64,000 nucleotides of DNA from contig AP031357.1 of the NCBI GenBank assembly GCA_037833965.1, forward strand, positions 1,694,001-1,758,000, read 5' to 3'. Both the position numbers and the translations under genes were made by a program. Source of the stretch: Marchantia polymorpha subsp. ruderalis (Eukaryota > Streptophyta > Marchantiopsida > Marchantiales > Marchantiaceae). A model generated the notes under the pieces. The model was not told where the DNA came from. It made no database searches and saw only the letters and a program-made list of their open reading frames with translations. Position 1 is the first letter of the stretch. Every line of letters begins with the position of its first letter. Of this stretch, positions 49,527 through 60,465 are shown in pieces.

Positions 49527-49529
49527 CTA
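49521..49529 (-). promoter_or_regulatory. Leaky Gag-Pol stop, UAG-CAA-UUA (minus strand)
   Basis: TAATTGCTA on the top strand reads TAG-CAA-TTA on the coding strand, identical to the other two copies. Confidence 0.8.
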
Positions 49530-52358
49530 TTCGTCTTCCGGCTGAATAGCTTCCGGCTCTTCTTCTTCTCCCACCGAACAGCAGGCAACGAATCCCACGA
49601 AGTAATCGGATTCGGTACCACTGGAATCCGATCGCGCGGTCGACTCACTGTCCTCGCCCGATGTGTAACCTGCACTTGTTGATGGGGTCTCTCCTTCGTG
49701 CCTGACCCTATTCCAGGGCACCGTAATGGTTTTGGTCGGTTCCGAAGGATGAGGAAACTTAAGGCGATGCCTTCGCCAATCACATCTGACTTGCGCGCCA
49801 TATAGCCATGGTCGCCCGAGCAGAACGTCATAGCCCTGCTTCATCATCGGTTGAAGGATGATATACGTCAACCGAAAGTCCGCACCCCCGATGGTTGTCT
49901 TGACATTGCGCAGCATACCTGCAGGCATTCTCCGCGTCTGATCCGCTAATCTCAACACACGCTTCGAGGGTTCGTATTGACTGAACCCCAAGGCTCTCGC
50001 TGTATCCTCCGTCATTATGTTGACTCCTGATCCAGAGTCGATTGGCACTCTGCGTACACAACACCCTGCTATTTCCACATCGATCTCGGGTGGCCCTTGG
50101 TCTTCGCTCTCCACTTGATATACTTGAGAGGATGTGGATGCGCGCGGCTTCCGCAGATGCCGTAGCGAAAGCATCAACATTCTCCGATACGTCTTATTGT
50201 CCTCCAAGAGCTGCTTGAACGTGATGTTCACTTTTCGACTCCCGAGATCTTCGACCAAGTCATAGTGGGCGCGTTGGGTCGCCGGGGTCGGCGACGCTCT
50301 GCGAGGTTCCACGGTGGCTGCCAACTTCGCCCCAAGGGAGGATGTCAAGTCTGGCCGCGGTGGGTCCTTGTGAGTGCGGATCGCTTCCTTCAACAGGTTG
50401 GCTACCTCGTTGCGGATATCCGGAGCATAGTCCCGTTTCAGTAGGCGCACTGGCTCGTCCTCGACTGCTGTCTGGGGCCGCACTGCTGGTGCCTCTCTCG
50501 TAGCCGAAGACTTCCGAGCAGGTTGCAAGTCGGACTTGCTGGATGTCTTCTCCTTTCCTTTTCCCGTCCGGTCGTCGGTTCTCCGTTCGTGCTTGCGAGT
50601 GTCACGCTCTTGCTCCTTCGATTTCTTGGAACTACGAGTTTCGACCCGTGCGCACATAACCTCTTCAGCCGGCCATTCTTCGTCTTCGCCATCCCCGTCT
50701 GAACCTACTACGACCTGGTTAACTTGCACGTCCTCCTTGGCAGGAGTGTTCACAAATCGTACCGCTGGCCGAGGGACTGGTGGCTGATCACACTCTGGCG
50801 CGGTATGCCCGATCTTTTTGCAATTACTACATGTCGGAGCATAATCGTTTCGCCTTTTTGGATGGGGACACTGCGGTGAGAAGTGCCCAACTTCCCCGCA
50901 ATTATAACAAGCTCGCGGTGGCGGTGGGTCAAACGTCCCTGGAGGTGCTCTCCGCCTCACGGGTACTGTAGTGGCCCGATCCACCGGAATATATCGTGGG
51001 ACTTGCATTGCTGAAACTGCAGGAGGGGTAGGAACCGACTGGACGGCGTAGGCTGTCTCTTCGCTAGCCTCTCCATAGTACTGAGGGTGTTCTCCATAGT
51101 ACGGTTGCGCCCACTCTACTGCGTTGACTGGATATGACGGACGGGTGGTAAGGCACTCGGTGTTTGCATGTCCCACCGCCCCGCACGTAGTACACCATAA
51201 GTTCGCTCGCACTCTCCCGGGTGATTTTCGGCGATCATGCCCGCCTACCACTTGAACCTTGAGATCGGCGAAGTCCTTCACAAGGGTCTCCATCTTGGAA
51301 GCTATATCTCTCGGCGCTCTGTCCGCAGTCACTCGTCGGGTGCCCTTTTTCTTCGCTGACCCATGCTTCTTCCTCTTCTTCTCCTCCTCCGACAATGAGG
51401 TTTCCTCTTCTTCGGATGAGGAACGGTTCTCGTCCGAAGACAATTCCTCCGATGACGGAGTTGTACCTCTACGTCGTCTTCGCCCTCCCTTTGGTTTTCG
51501 CTCCTTCGACTCCCGTCTCTCTCTCCCTCTTCGGTTGAGAGTGGAAGTTTCGAAGGCTTCTGCCGATGCAATCACATCCTCAATAGTGTCGCACTTGCTG
51601 CGTCGGCAAAAAGTCTCCATCTCCCGAGTTAAACCGGTCACGTACCAATCCACAGCTTGTTGTACCGAGAAAGGGGACCCTGGTCCTGTTTTCGGTATTC
51701 TGTCAAGGAGGTCCAGAAATCTCTCAGTGTAGTCACGCAGACTCTCCTTCTTCTCTCGCTGCAAATTACGTAACTTTGTCAAAACCCGGCTGTCGTAGCC
51801 GAGCTCGCGGAAGCGGCGAAGGAACTTCTCCTTCAGCTGGGCCCATGTTGTCAACCCAGTCGGATCGATACTCTCGTGATTGTACCAACTCCTCGCTTTC
51901 TTCCGCAGAAGGCTTGGAAAGATCCTTAGTCGGTCGTCGTCTGCGATCTCGCGATTGGCAATAGACACCGACTCGAACAACTTGATGTATGAATCTGCAT
52001 CGTCGTCATCCCCACTCCCTTTGTACTTCGGGTAGGAATGTTTAGTAATCGGCTGAGGTAGCCGCACATTGGCTTGTCCGTCCGCCATCGGTGTGTCTGT
52101 CGACGGTTCTCGGGCGGTCGGTTCTACTTCACTAGGCGGGTCCGTGCAAGGAATATCTAGTAGAACTGTAAGCACCAAGTTTGGTTCCGAGTCGCCGGGG
52201 GCAGGTTCCCCAAGGATGTCGGCCGAACTAGGCTTAGGTACTCTTTTTGGTGTTTTCTTGTTTTGACGCCGTGTCTCTTCCACGGCCTTCTCTGAATCTC
52301 GTCGGAACTTGCGGACAGCTCTAGCACTTAGGTTGCTCCCGCTAGCCCCAGTCGACAT
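49527..52358 (-). CDS. gag: Gag-protease polyprotein, intact (minus strand, 943 codons)
   Basis: Same length and architecture as the gag at 35219: Gag domain, acidic Ser-rich block, three CCHC knuckles and a DSGSG protease site. It differs by scattered substitutions (SSEELSSDE for SSEESSSDE, VVVGSDGDG for VEVGSDGDG). ATG 52358 is the shared start. Because frame and length are preserved, it could supply Gag in trans or act with its own pol. Confidence 0.92.
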   Translation of the reverse strand: MSTGASGSNLSARAVRKFRRDSEKAVEETRRQNKKTPKRVPKPSSADILGEPAPGDSEPNLVLTVLLDIPCTDPPSEVEPTAREPSTDTPMADGQANVRLPQPITKHSYPKYKGSGDDDDADSYIKLFESVSIANREIADDDRLRIFPSLLRKKARSWYNHESIDPTGLTTWAQLKEKFLRRFRELGYDSRVLTKLRNLQREKKESLRDYTERFLDLLDRIPKTGPGSPFSVQQAVDWYVTGLTREMETFCRRSKCDTIEDVIASAEAFETSTLNRRGRERRESKERKPKGGRRRRRGTTPSSEELSSDENRSSSEEEETSLSEEEKKRKKHGSAKKKGTRRVTADRAPRDIASKMETLVKDFADLKVQVVGGHDRRKSPGRVRANLWCTTCGAVGHANTECLTTRPSYPVNAVEWAQPYYGEHPQYYGEASEETAYAVQSVPTPPAVSAMQVPRYIPVDRATTVPVRRRAPPGTFDPPPPRACYNCGEVGHFSPQCPHPKRRNDYAPTCSNCKKIGHTAPECDQPPVPRPAVRFVNTPAKEDVQVNQVVVGSDGDGEDEEWPAEEVMCARVETRSSKKSKEQERDTRKHERRTDDRTGKGKEKTSSKSDLQPARKSSATREAPAVRPQTAVEDEPVRLLKRDYAPDIRNEVANLLKEAIRTHKDPPRPDLTSSLGAKLAATVEPRRASPTPATQRAHYDLVEDLGSRKVNITFKQLLEDNKTYRRMLMLSLRHLRKPRASTSSQVYQVESEDQGPPEIDVEIAGCCVRRVPIDSGSGVNIMTEDTARALGFSQYEPSKRVLRLADQTRRMPAGMLRNVKTTIGGADFRLTYIILQPMMKQGYDVLLGRPWLYGAQVRCDWRRHRLKFPHPSEPTKTITVPWNRVRHEGETPSTSAGYTSGEDSESTARSDSSGTESDYFVGFVACCSVGEEEEPEAIQPEDE

Positions 52359-52404
52359 TCACCGAGCATGGCTGCTCGTAAAAACCTCGGTGTTGACGCA
52401 ACTG

Positions 52405-52422
52405 TCCCCGGCAGCGGCGCCA
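52405..52422 (-). promoter_or_regulatory. Primer-binding site (minus strand)
   Basis: The coding strand reads TGGCGCCGCTGCCGGGGA, the same as in the old element (25009). It is 22 bases from the LTR end at 52445, again with the AAGAAG/CTTCTT hairpin spacer. Confidence 0.78.
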
Positions 52423-53385
52423 AAAAGAAGTTGTCGGCTTCTTATGTAATAACCCACTAAAGGCTAAAACTGCAATATAGTGGTAGAAAGGTCGAACCCA
52501 CAGGGACAGAGGAACACACAGGGTACAAAGTGTCACGTTTTAACAGACTATTGAGGAGTTTGAATTCTCAGGCGACTGTCACTCCCAGAAATACTGCAAG
52601 TGTCCACTCGGAGCGCACTCGGAGGTCGCACAGTGCAGCGTAACACACACACACACACACCTGAAACTACAGAAACACAACCCAGAGATCCGTTAGGACC
52701 TCTACTCAAGATTTCAGGGGGGGAGTCTCTCGAGAGTACACTCGGCAAAGCTGCGGGCAGTGACTTCCAACTCCGGCTTTTACAACACTTCCACTAGCTT
52801 GCTGCTAGTGTAGGAAACCCGGTTTGGACTGCCTACTTCGGATCGAAGTCACTCCTACGCGGTGAACAACACTCTCAACTCACAAAACGCGCAGAGAACA
52901 CAGGTCCGCACTGAAGGGCTCACTGAGAAACATTCCAGTAACACAACAACAGTCTATTGAAGAGTTTGAATTCTCAGGCACTTGTCATTCCCAGAAATAC
53001 TACAGGGGTTACCCTCAAGGCACCTGCTGCAGCGTAACCTGAATTTACAACCAAGGCTTACACGAAGTAGCAAGACTTCACTTTGGCATTCAGGGGAAAA
53101 ATCCCAAGGAGTACAATCAGAAAGAAACACTCGAAGGTGTAGGGGCGAAACTGTTCAAGTATCTAACTAGTCACTGGCTCTGAGCATCGGCAGTCACCCG
53201 CAGGTGCAGTTCCGAACTACTCAAGTCTCTAACCAATGTACTAGCTCTGAACATTCGGCCGCAGGCCTTCAGCTACAAAATGCGGAACGCTAAGTTGTAA
53301 CTCCTCGTGCGTGGTGACAGAACTCAAGGACACAAACACGCAAAGGAAATGGGTTCCTGATCTGCACTTCTGATGGGAAAGAACC

Positions 53386-53414
53386 CCAGGCAAAACGCCT
53401 GGAACTATTTTATA
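53386..53414 (-). promoter_or_regulatory. LTR hairpin and TATA box (minus strand)
   Basis: CCAGGC-AAAAC-GCCTGG (53386-53402, top-strand reading) is a perfect stem, next to the inverted TATAAAATA (53406-53414). The sister 3' LTR has a mismatch in this stem (GCGTGG at 29281-29286). Confidence 0.75.
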
Positions 53415-53450
53415 CCTTCTAAGTCCTACCTAGCACTACACTGCACTACG

Positions 53451-56351
53451 CTACACGCCTGCACGGAACCACGCTACACTACACTCCGCGGAACCTGTAC
53501 TACGTCTCCTGCGCGGCCGACTGCCGCGCACTAACTCCCTACCCTGCCACTCTTCCGCTCGACTACGCAGTCCCAACCGCTGCAACGCCGCGGACACCTC
53601 CCCCTCGAGGGCGGACATGGTATCCTGTGCCTTCGACAGAAAGGCTTCGAGCTTCTTTGCTACCTTCCGCCGACTCCTACTGTCGCCTGACAACAACCCG
53701 GCTGCGCGCAATTCAAACTCACGCAGTGTGAGTTTCTCCTGCGCCTTCACTTCCCAGTGGGCGTAGCCCTTGAGACAGTGGGCGACTCGCCTCGCCGTCT
53801 CCACCTTCGTGCGATCCGCCTCCTTCCTGCGATCCTCTTCAATCATCACTAATTGCGATTCGGCTTAAGCACGTTGCGCCCTCAATTCGCCACACTCTGA
53901 CTGTAACCTGCGGATTAATTCTTCATCCGCCTGCCGTGCAAGCTGACATTGTTCCAACAACCGCGTCTGTCGCACGAGCTCCTCTGACAAAATCCGATTC
54001 TGGGCCTGCTCAGAATCGAGTGCTTCCTTGACCTTCACCTGCTCCTTGGTGAGCTCGCCCAGTTTTTCATCCTTCATCTTCTCGGTGTGCTTGTAGAACT
54101 TCTGATTAAGCTTGTACTGACCCCACAAGCACTCATGCTTCTCCTTCAAGTCCCTCAACTCCTGGTCCACTCTAGCTAATAGCTTGCTGGTGTGGACTTT
54201 AGTGCGAGTCCGCCTGCGCACTAACTCGATGTAAGATCCCGGCTGGAGTGGGTCGGCGTATTTATCGACCTTGCGATCCAAGTACCGCAGCAACGGAATC
54301 ACCTGCTCAGAGAGCGCCGCCGCCGGCGCTCCAACAATTTCCTCCTCCTCCTCCTCGGTGTCTTCTGCTCCTGACATTTCTTCCGTGGAGCCTCCGTCGT
54401 CATCATCCGAGTGGAGAATTTCAGTCGCCATTGATTGCGTCGGCGACTGCCCCGAGTGGGGCTGCACGTCCTCGACGTGTGCTGCCTGCGAAGGCACGGC
54501 TGCAGCCTCGCTGCTCGTCGCCAAAATGTCTAAGGCGGAAGGCGAATGTACCCGTGCGGCATCCCCGTCTCTCGCTTGTTGATGGTCTACCGCATCCTCT
54601 CTGCCTCCGTCGTCCGCCGCCGAAGGCGATCGAGCGGAGGGTGGCTGCGCGGGGTTGGATTGCGCATCGCGCATCGAGATTTCATCCCGCGGACAGTCAC
54701 TCCGCTCCTCCGTCGGCTGCTCCCTTGATCGGTCCGTGGGGGCTGTGCCCGGCCCGTGCGTAGGCGCATTTGCCGGCGCCTTGTCCGCCGCAGGCGTAGC
54801 GCCGCGGACATCTATCGCCGAAGGCGACATGGCCGGGGGCCGCACGCCCGATGTTCCTTGGCCTATAGGCCCTACCGCCGAAGGCGCATCTATCGGCGGA
54901 TTTCCCGCCGATGGTGCGGCCTCCGCACGCTCTCTGCTCGTATCTCCTCGGCTCGAAGGCCCTGGCGCCGAAGGCGCAAATTGCGGCGCGTGGTGCGCCG
55001 GAGGGTCTGGCCCCGAGGGCCGGTGTCTCGTAGGCGGTTCTTCCGCCGGCTCCTTCCCCTTCCTACGTTGGAACGGGGGTGATTCTTGCCTGTGCACAGG
55101 CGGCACGTGTGGAGGTGTCCGGTGCACAGGCGACCTGTGCACAGGCGACCTGTGCATAGGTGAGCGCCTGTGCACAGGCGGACTGCTCCTTCCCACGCGT
55201 AAGCGTAGATCCACGTCCACTTGTGTTCGCCGGTCCGCGGAGGCTCGTCCATCCGCGGAGGTTCGCCTGTGCGCAAACGGAACATCTGTCTGCATCGCAC
55301 GTGGTAACTCCGGAGGCCCTTGGCCCGTAGGCGGCCTCTCTCCCGACGAGGTTGCAGCGCGGCCCGTTGCTCCTGCCGTCGTCCGCGCTTCCTCTCGCCT
55401 CTCTGGCGACGCACTTCCTATCTCCGTCGCAATCGTCGCCGTGTCCGCACTGTCAGCTGGTAACACCAGTCTGCGTGCCTTCTGCTTCGGCCGGCTGTAT
55501 GGCTCGCACAGCGGCCGCGGTCGAATGGGAGCAGAGGGTTCTTGATGCTGCTCCTCTTCAGACTCTTCCCTCCATCGCCGCTTCCGCGGCACTCGCGCTG
55601 CAGGGGTGTGTCTCCCTTCGTCCCTCCGTCTTGATGGGGTAGAAGTCGGTGACTCCTCTGCATCAGTATCGACCTCGTTCTCCCGCACATACTTCCCGGG
55701 ATGGTCGATGGACAATGGCGGAAAATGTTCAAGCTCCGCCGCTGTCAAACAATTCCGCTGTCGATAAAAATTGATGAGGAAAGGAGAAAGATGGTTTAGA
55801 GTTCCCCCCTTCTCCTCAAACGCGTGCTGTCGCATCACCCTGTGCAGGATGCTCGCCCAGTGAATTGGAGTTCCCTCGATGACGCACTCCACAAAAGAGA
55901 CCTGCCACAATGTGATGTAGCAGGCGCGGTGCGGCTGCAGTAATTGCATCAGCGCCGCGGACAAAGTCCGGCGAAATCGATCCTTGTAATCACGGGTCCT
56001 GTACCCATTCTTGGTAGACCTCCCGGTCTTGAACAGCTCCACAAATTGCGCCTCTTCTTGCTTGGTCACCTTGATGCTCTCACTGTCGAAAAGGAGATGC
56101 CCTGGCATGCCAGCACATCTTCCCAACGCCTGCGCCCAATCTTGGACTGTCCACCGATCAACATGCGGACGCAATCCGCGCGAGGGTGGTCCCTGTGGCT
56201 CTAGCCACTCGCGCACCATATTCGCACAGATGTAATTCCATCCCCATAGCAAGAAATCGAGCTTTCTTGCTATTAGGCGCTCTTCGAAAGCGCGCAGCCC
56301 GTTCTGCGGCAGGCGAAGTGGCACCATCCGCAATCTGCTCGGTCTCGTCAT
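53451..56351 (-). pseudogene. U3 ORF of minus-strand 5' LTR, one nonsense codon
   Basis: Same start (ATG 56351), conserved domain, low-complexity middle, acidic block and coiled coil as the intact copy. A single TAA (53865-53867, for GAA) lies inside the coiled coil, after which the frame continues open to FRAGV at 53451. The truncated protein would keep the N-terminal domain, the middle and much of the coil. It has one or more extra PVHR palindrome units relative to 31236-34121. It may be a very recent loss. Confidence 0.82.
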
Positions 56352-57848
56352 TGCGTTCCTGGGGTTCGCTCGCCCGCTCATTCTACTTGCGCACTGCCCG
56401 CGTTTCTTTCTCTCTCGGCAAACTCTAATCGCTCTCAATTCCAAATCACGCGCACTCACTTCTCCCTCAATCAACAAGAAATCTCCTGTGCGACGACGTC
56501 GAGAATGTTCCGCAGCCAGCAGATGGATGCGCGCAGCGCGCACAAGAGATTGGAATCGCGAATTCAAGAATGGGACGTTCTCCGCCTCCCGGTCGAAGGT
56601 CATGGTCGGCTCGGTCGTGAAGAACGTCTCACTTGATGGCCGCGCCGGCTGTACGCTGGAACGGTCTTCGCTCTCACGCGCGGCTTCACGCTCCGCCGTC
56701 GTCGATTAAACTCTCACGCTCGAATTGGCGGATTTGAACTCCGCGAGCGTGTCACCCTGCGGACATTGGGGCGTAGCGCCGAAGGCGAGTTTTCCGCCTT
56801 GCGCGGTACACTTGTTCGTACCGTCCCTCGGCCAATCTCCTTCTGCCTTGACGCGTGTGTCCGCATGTCGGACAAAAATTCAACTCCTGCCTGTGCGCAG
56901 GCAGGAGCCTCGGCGGATACTCCGCCGGTGCGGAACTTGAACATCCTCCTGTGCACAGGCGTTCGCCTGTGCGCAGGCGAATTCCGTCCGCGGCGCTGCG
57001 CTGGCGCGGAAGGCGTTGACCGTGGTCAGCCGTCTCCGTCCAGTCTGTCCGTTCCTGGTCTCTCCGTCGGCGCTTCCGCCGCCGCAACTCCGTCCGTCCA
57101 AGAGCGCATCCACCCGTGCCGTCCGCACGGTCCGTACCGATTGGATTACTCTGGCGGCTCTTCCGACGTACGCGGCGCTGCGCTGGCGCGGAAGGCGTCG
57201 TACACTTTCTACCTCACAAGGCGCATTTCTAGGGCCCAAGGCGGATTTTCCGCCGACGCCGAAGTGCCTGTGCACAGGCGAACGCCTGTGCGTAGGCGGA
57301 CTTCGCGCCTTCCCTAACCCTACTTCGCCTGTGCACAGGCGAACGCCTTCGTCCGCGCATAGGACAAAACTTGATTCCCCCTTCCGCGTAGGCGGAATTC
57401 GCGCCGGTGGCGAACTCCTTCCGCCGTAGGCGACCGCCTCCGTTTCTTCCAGTAGCGATAACTCCCTAAGTCCTCGTCCGTTCCAAACGTTCTTGGGCTC
57501 GTTGGAATCAGTGCGTCGAGCTCTTTCCAACGGGATCCTAACTTGGTCAAGGCGCCCGAGGGTTGACCTAATTAGGGAGGGTTTCCCTACAGCCGCGGAC
57601 GCAACCTCCGAAGGCGGGTTTTGCGCCTTGCGCCGTAGAGATCCTAACTGCGGAGCTCGCAGGGAGGGTGGTGCCTGTCCTTACTGCGGCACCCCAAATC
57701 CCAGATTCTACAAGATTCCTCGAGAATCCCCGCGATCTTCCGGATTCACTCTGTTTTGATGTACCGAAGGCTATTTACAATGCTGCCAGGGTACAGTTTT
57801 CCAAAAATGTTTTAATTTCCTCAAAATTGCCAAAAGTGGGGTACCACA

Positions 57849-57853
57849 GGGTT
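57849..57853 (-). repeat. TSD GGGTT, right copy
   Basis: Pairs with 28322-28326. The solo LTR resumes here. Confidence 0.9.
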
Positions 57854-58664
57854 CTTGATGCTGCTCTTCTTCGGACTCCTCTCTCCATCGCCGCTTCCGC
57901 GGCGCTCGTGCTGCAGGAGTATTCCTCCCCTCGTCCCTCCGCCTTGACGGAGTAGAAGTCGGTGACTCCTCTGCATCCGTGTCGACCTCATTCTCCCGCA
58001 CATACCTCCCGGGGTGGTCGACAGACAACGGCGGAAAACGCGCAAGCTCCGCCGCTGTCAAACAATTCCGCTGTCGATATAAATTGATGAGGAAAGGAGA
58101 GAGATGGTTTAGAGTTCCCCCCTTCTCCTCAAAAGCGTGCTGTCGCATCACCCTGTGCAGGATGCTCGCCCAGTGAATTGGAGTTCCCTCGATGATGCAC
58201 TCCACAAAAGAGACCTGCCACAATGTGATGTAGCAGGCGCGGTGTGGCTGCAGTAATTGCAGCTGCGCCGTGGACAAAGTCCGGCGGAATCGATCCTTGT
58301 AATCGCGGGTCTTGTATCCATTCTTGGTTGACTTCCCCTTCTTGATCAGCTCCACAAATTGCGCCTCTTCCTGCTTGGTCACCTTGACGCTCTCACTATC
58401 GAAGAGGAGGTGCCCTTGCATGCCGGCACATCTCCCCAATGCCTGCGCCCAATCTTGGACCGTCCACCGATCAACATGCGGACGCAATCCGCGCGAAGGT
58501 GGTCCCTGTGGCTCTAGCCACTCGCGCACCATATCCCCACAGATGTAGTTCCATCTCCATAGCAAGAAATCGAGCTTTCTTGCTATCAGGCGCTCCTCGA
58601 AAGCGCGCAGCCCGTTCTGTGGTAGTCGGAGCGGCAGCATCCGCAATCGGCCCAGCCTCGTCAT
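57854..58664 (-). pseudogene. U3 ORF of solo LTR, N-terminal part
   Basis: From the conserved ATG at 58664 (MTRLGRLRMLPLRLPQNG); the frame is also open upstream to 58916. Encodes the whole N-terminal domain to the SEEEQHQEP block, where the minus-strand element interrupts it. The continuation at 26223-28321 has stops, so the gene was dead or has since decayed. Confidence 0.82.
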
Positions 58665-60117
58665 TGCGTTCTTGGAGTTCGCCCGCTCGCTCATTCTACT
58701 TCCGCTCCGCTCGAGCTCCTTTCTTCCTCGGCAAACTCTAATCGCCCTCAATTCCAAATCACGCGCACTCACTTCTCCCTCAATCACCAAGAAATCCTCT
58801 GCGCGGCGATGTCGAGAATGCTTAGCAGCCAGCAGATGGACGTGCGCAGCTCGCACTAGAGAATGGAATCGCGAATTCAAGAATGGGACGCTCTCCGCCT
58901 CCCGGTCGAAGGTCATGGTCGGCTCTTGCTCGTGAAGGACGACTCAATTGATGGCCGCGCCGGCTCTACGCTGAAACGGTCTCCGCTCTCACGCGCGGCT
59001 TCACGCTCCGCCGTCGCCGATTTAACTCTCACGCTCGAATTGGCGGATTTGAACTCCGCAATCGTACTACGCCGCGGACATGGGTGCGCAGCGCCGAAGG
59101 CGGATTTTCCGCCTTGCGCGGTACACTCGTTCGTACCGCTGCTCAGCCAATCCTCCTCTGCCTCGGCGCGTGTGTCCGCATGTCGGACAAAAGTTCATAT
59201 CCCGCCTGCGCGCAGGCGGACTCCTCAGCGGATTCTCCGCCGGCGCGGAACTTCACCCGCCTGTGCGCAGGCGAAGTCCGTCCGCGTCGATGCGCTGGCG
59301 CGGAAGGCGTTGACCGCGGTCAACCGACTCTGTCCAGACTGTCCGTTCCTTGCCTCTCCGTCGGCGCTCTCGCCGCCGCAACTCCGTCCGTCCAAGAGCG
59401 CATCCATCCGTCCCGTCCGTATAGTCCGTACGGTCCGTACGGATTTTACTATTTTGGCGGCTCCTTGCTCGTCCGCGGAGTTGCGCTGGCGCAGAAGGCG
59501 CCGTACAGTTTCTACCTCACAAGGCGCATTTCTAGGGCCCAAGGCGGATTTTCCGCCGACGCCGAAGCGCCTGTGCATAGGCGCACGCCTGTGCGTAGGC
59601 GAACTTCGCGCCTACCTCAAAACCCTATTTCGCCTGTGCGCAGGCGAACTTCCTTCGTCCGCGCATACAAAACTTCTCAAAACTTCTCCGCCTGTGCGTA
59701 GGCGAAGAGCTGAGTAACTTACAATCTTCATAACTCCCGGAGTCCTTATCTGTTGTGAGCGTTCTTGGGCTCGTTGGAATCAGCGCGTCGAGCTCTTTCC
59801 AACGAAACCCTAACTAAGTCAAGGCGTTTGGGGGTTGATCTAAAATGAAGGGTTTCCCTATCGCCGCGGACGTAGCGCCGAAGGCGGATTTTGCGCCTTG
59901 CGCCGTAGGGATCCTAACTGCAGAGCTCGCAGGGAGGGTGGTGCCCTTCCTTACTGCTGCACCCAACTCCTAGATTCTACGAGGTTCCTCAAGAATCTAT
60001 GCGATCTTCCGAATTCACTCTGTTTTGATGCACCGAAGGCTATTTACATTGCTGCCGGGGTACAGTTTTCCAAAAATGTTTTAATTTCCTTAAAATTACC
60101 AAAAGTGGGGTACCACA

Positions 60118-60122
60118 CTAGT
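60118..60122 (+). repeat. TSD CTAGT, right copy
   Basis: Pairs with 25200-25204. Confidence 0.9.
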
Positions 60123-60465
60123 CCGGCAGACATCCTTGGGGAAACTACCTCCAGTGACTCGGAACCGAACTTTGTGCTTACAATTCTACAAGATATCCCT
60201 TGCGCGGATCCCCCTCGTGATTTAGAACAAACCGCTCGACAATCGTCGGCAGACACACCGATGGCGGACGGACAAGCCAATGTGCGGTTACCTCAGCCGA
60301 TTACCAAGCATTCCTATCCAAAGTATAAAGGGAGTGGGGATGACGACGATGCAGATTCCTACATCAAGCTGTTCGAGTCAGTGCCTATCGCTAACCGCGA
60401 GATCGCCGATGAGGACCGACTACGGATTTTTCCTAGCCTTCTGCGGAAGAAGGCACGAAGTTGGT
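60123..60465 (+). pseudogene. gag: gag of old family I element, part 2
   Basis: Continues the frame of 25070-25204: SADILGE-like linker, then the start of the Gag domain (KYKGSGDDDDADSYIKLFESV, RKKARSW). It is cut at 60465 by a family II LTR. The rest of gag and pol would lie right of the window. Confidence 0.85.
60461..60465 (+). repeat. Predicted TSD TTGGT, left copy
   Basis: The five bases before the family II LTR start; the intact gag reads AGTTGGTATAATC here. The right copy lies beyond the window. Confidence 0.6.

Larger units (their letters stand above)
28327..57848 (-). mobile_element. Complete family I retrotransposon, minus strand, interrupted in its 3' LTR
   Basis: Read right to left: 5' LTR 57848-52445, PBS 52422-52405, gag 52358-49527, pol to 46686, PPT 46661-46651, and a 3' LTR that is split (46648-45081 and 29814-28327). 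TSD is GGGTT. The plus-strand element at 29815-45080 inserted in the 3' LTR, after which about 2.35 kb of this LTR (equivalent of 53931-56279) was lost at the 45078-45081 junction. Its gag and pol frames are open; the U3 ORF has one nonsense codon. I counted about eight differences between the two LTRs over the 1.49 kb at 28327-29814 and 52445-53930, so insertion is fairly recent. Confidence 0.93.
29815..57848. repeat. Giant inverted repeat (arms ~12.6 kb, spacer ~2.7 kb)
   Basis: Left arm is about 29815-42417, right arm 45081-57848, spacer 42418-45080. Arms contain 5' LTR, gag-pol and the start of the 3' LTR of two very similar elements in tail-to-tail order. Transcription through both could give a long double-stranded RNA. 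Confidence 0.88.
52445..57848 (-). repeat. 5' LTR of minus-strand element (5.4 kb)
   Basis: A complete LTR in reverse: TGTAATAACCC at 52445 and GTACCACA at 57848, followed by TSD GGGTT. Promoter and hairpin are at 53386-53414 and the U3 ORF at 53451-56351. Palindromes are numerous, for example in 55090-55180 (coding) and 56880-57350 (non-coding U3). Confidence 0.93.
25205..60117 (-). mobile_element. Family I solo LTR, minus orientation, split by nested elements
   Basis: The LTR consists of 25205-28326 and 57849-60117 (about 5.39 kb after removing the GGGTT duplication), with ends TGTAATAACCC and GTACCACA and TSD CTAGT. It has no internal region of its own, so it is a solo LTR. The interval 28327-57848 is a complete family I element. 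The solo LTR lies in the gag of the old element. Promoter and hairpin are at 26158-26186, the U3 ORF is decayed, and the U5 CA microsatellite near 25405-25432 is longer than in sister copies. Confidence 0.92.
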
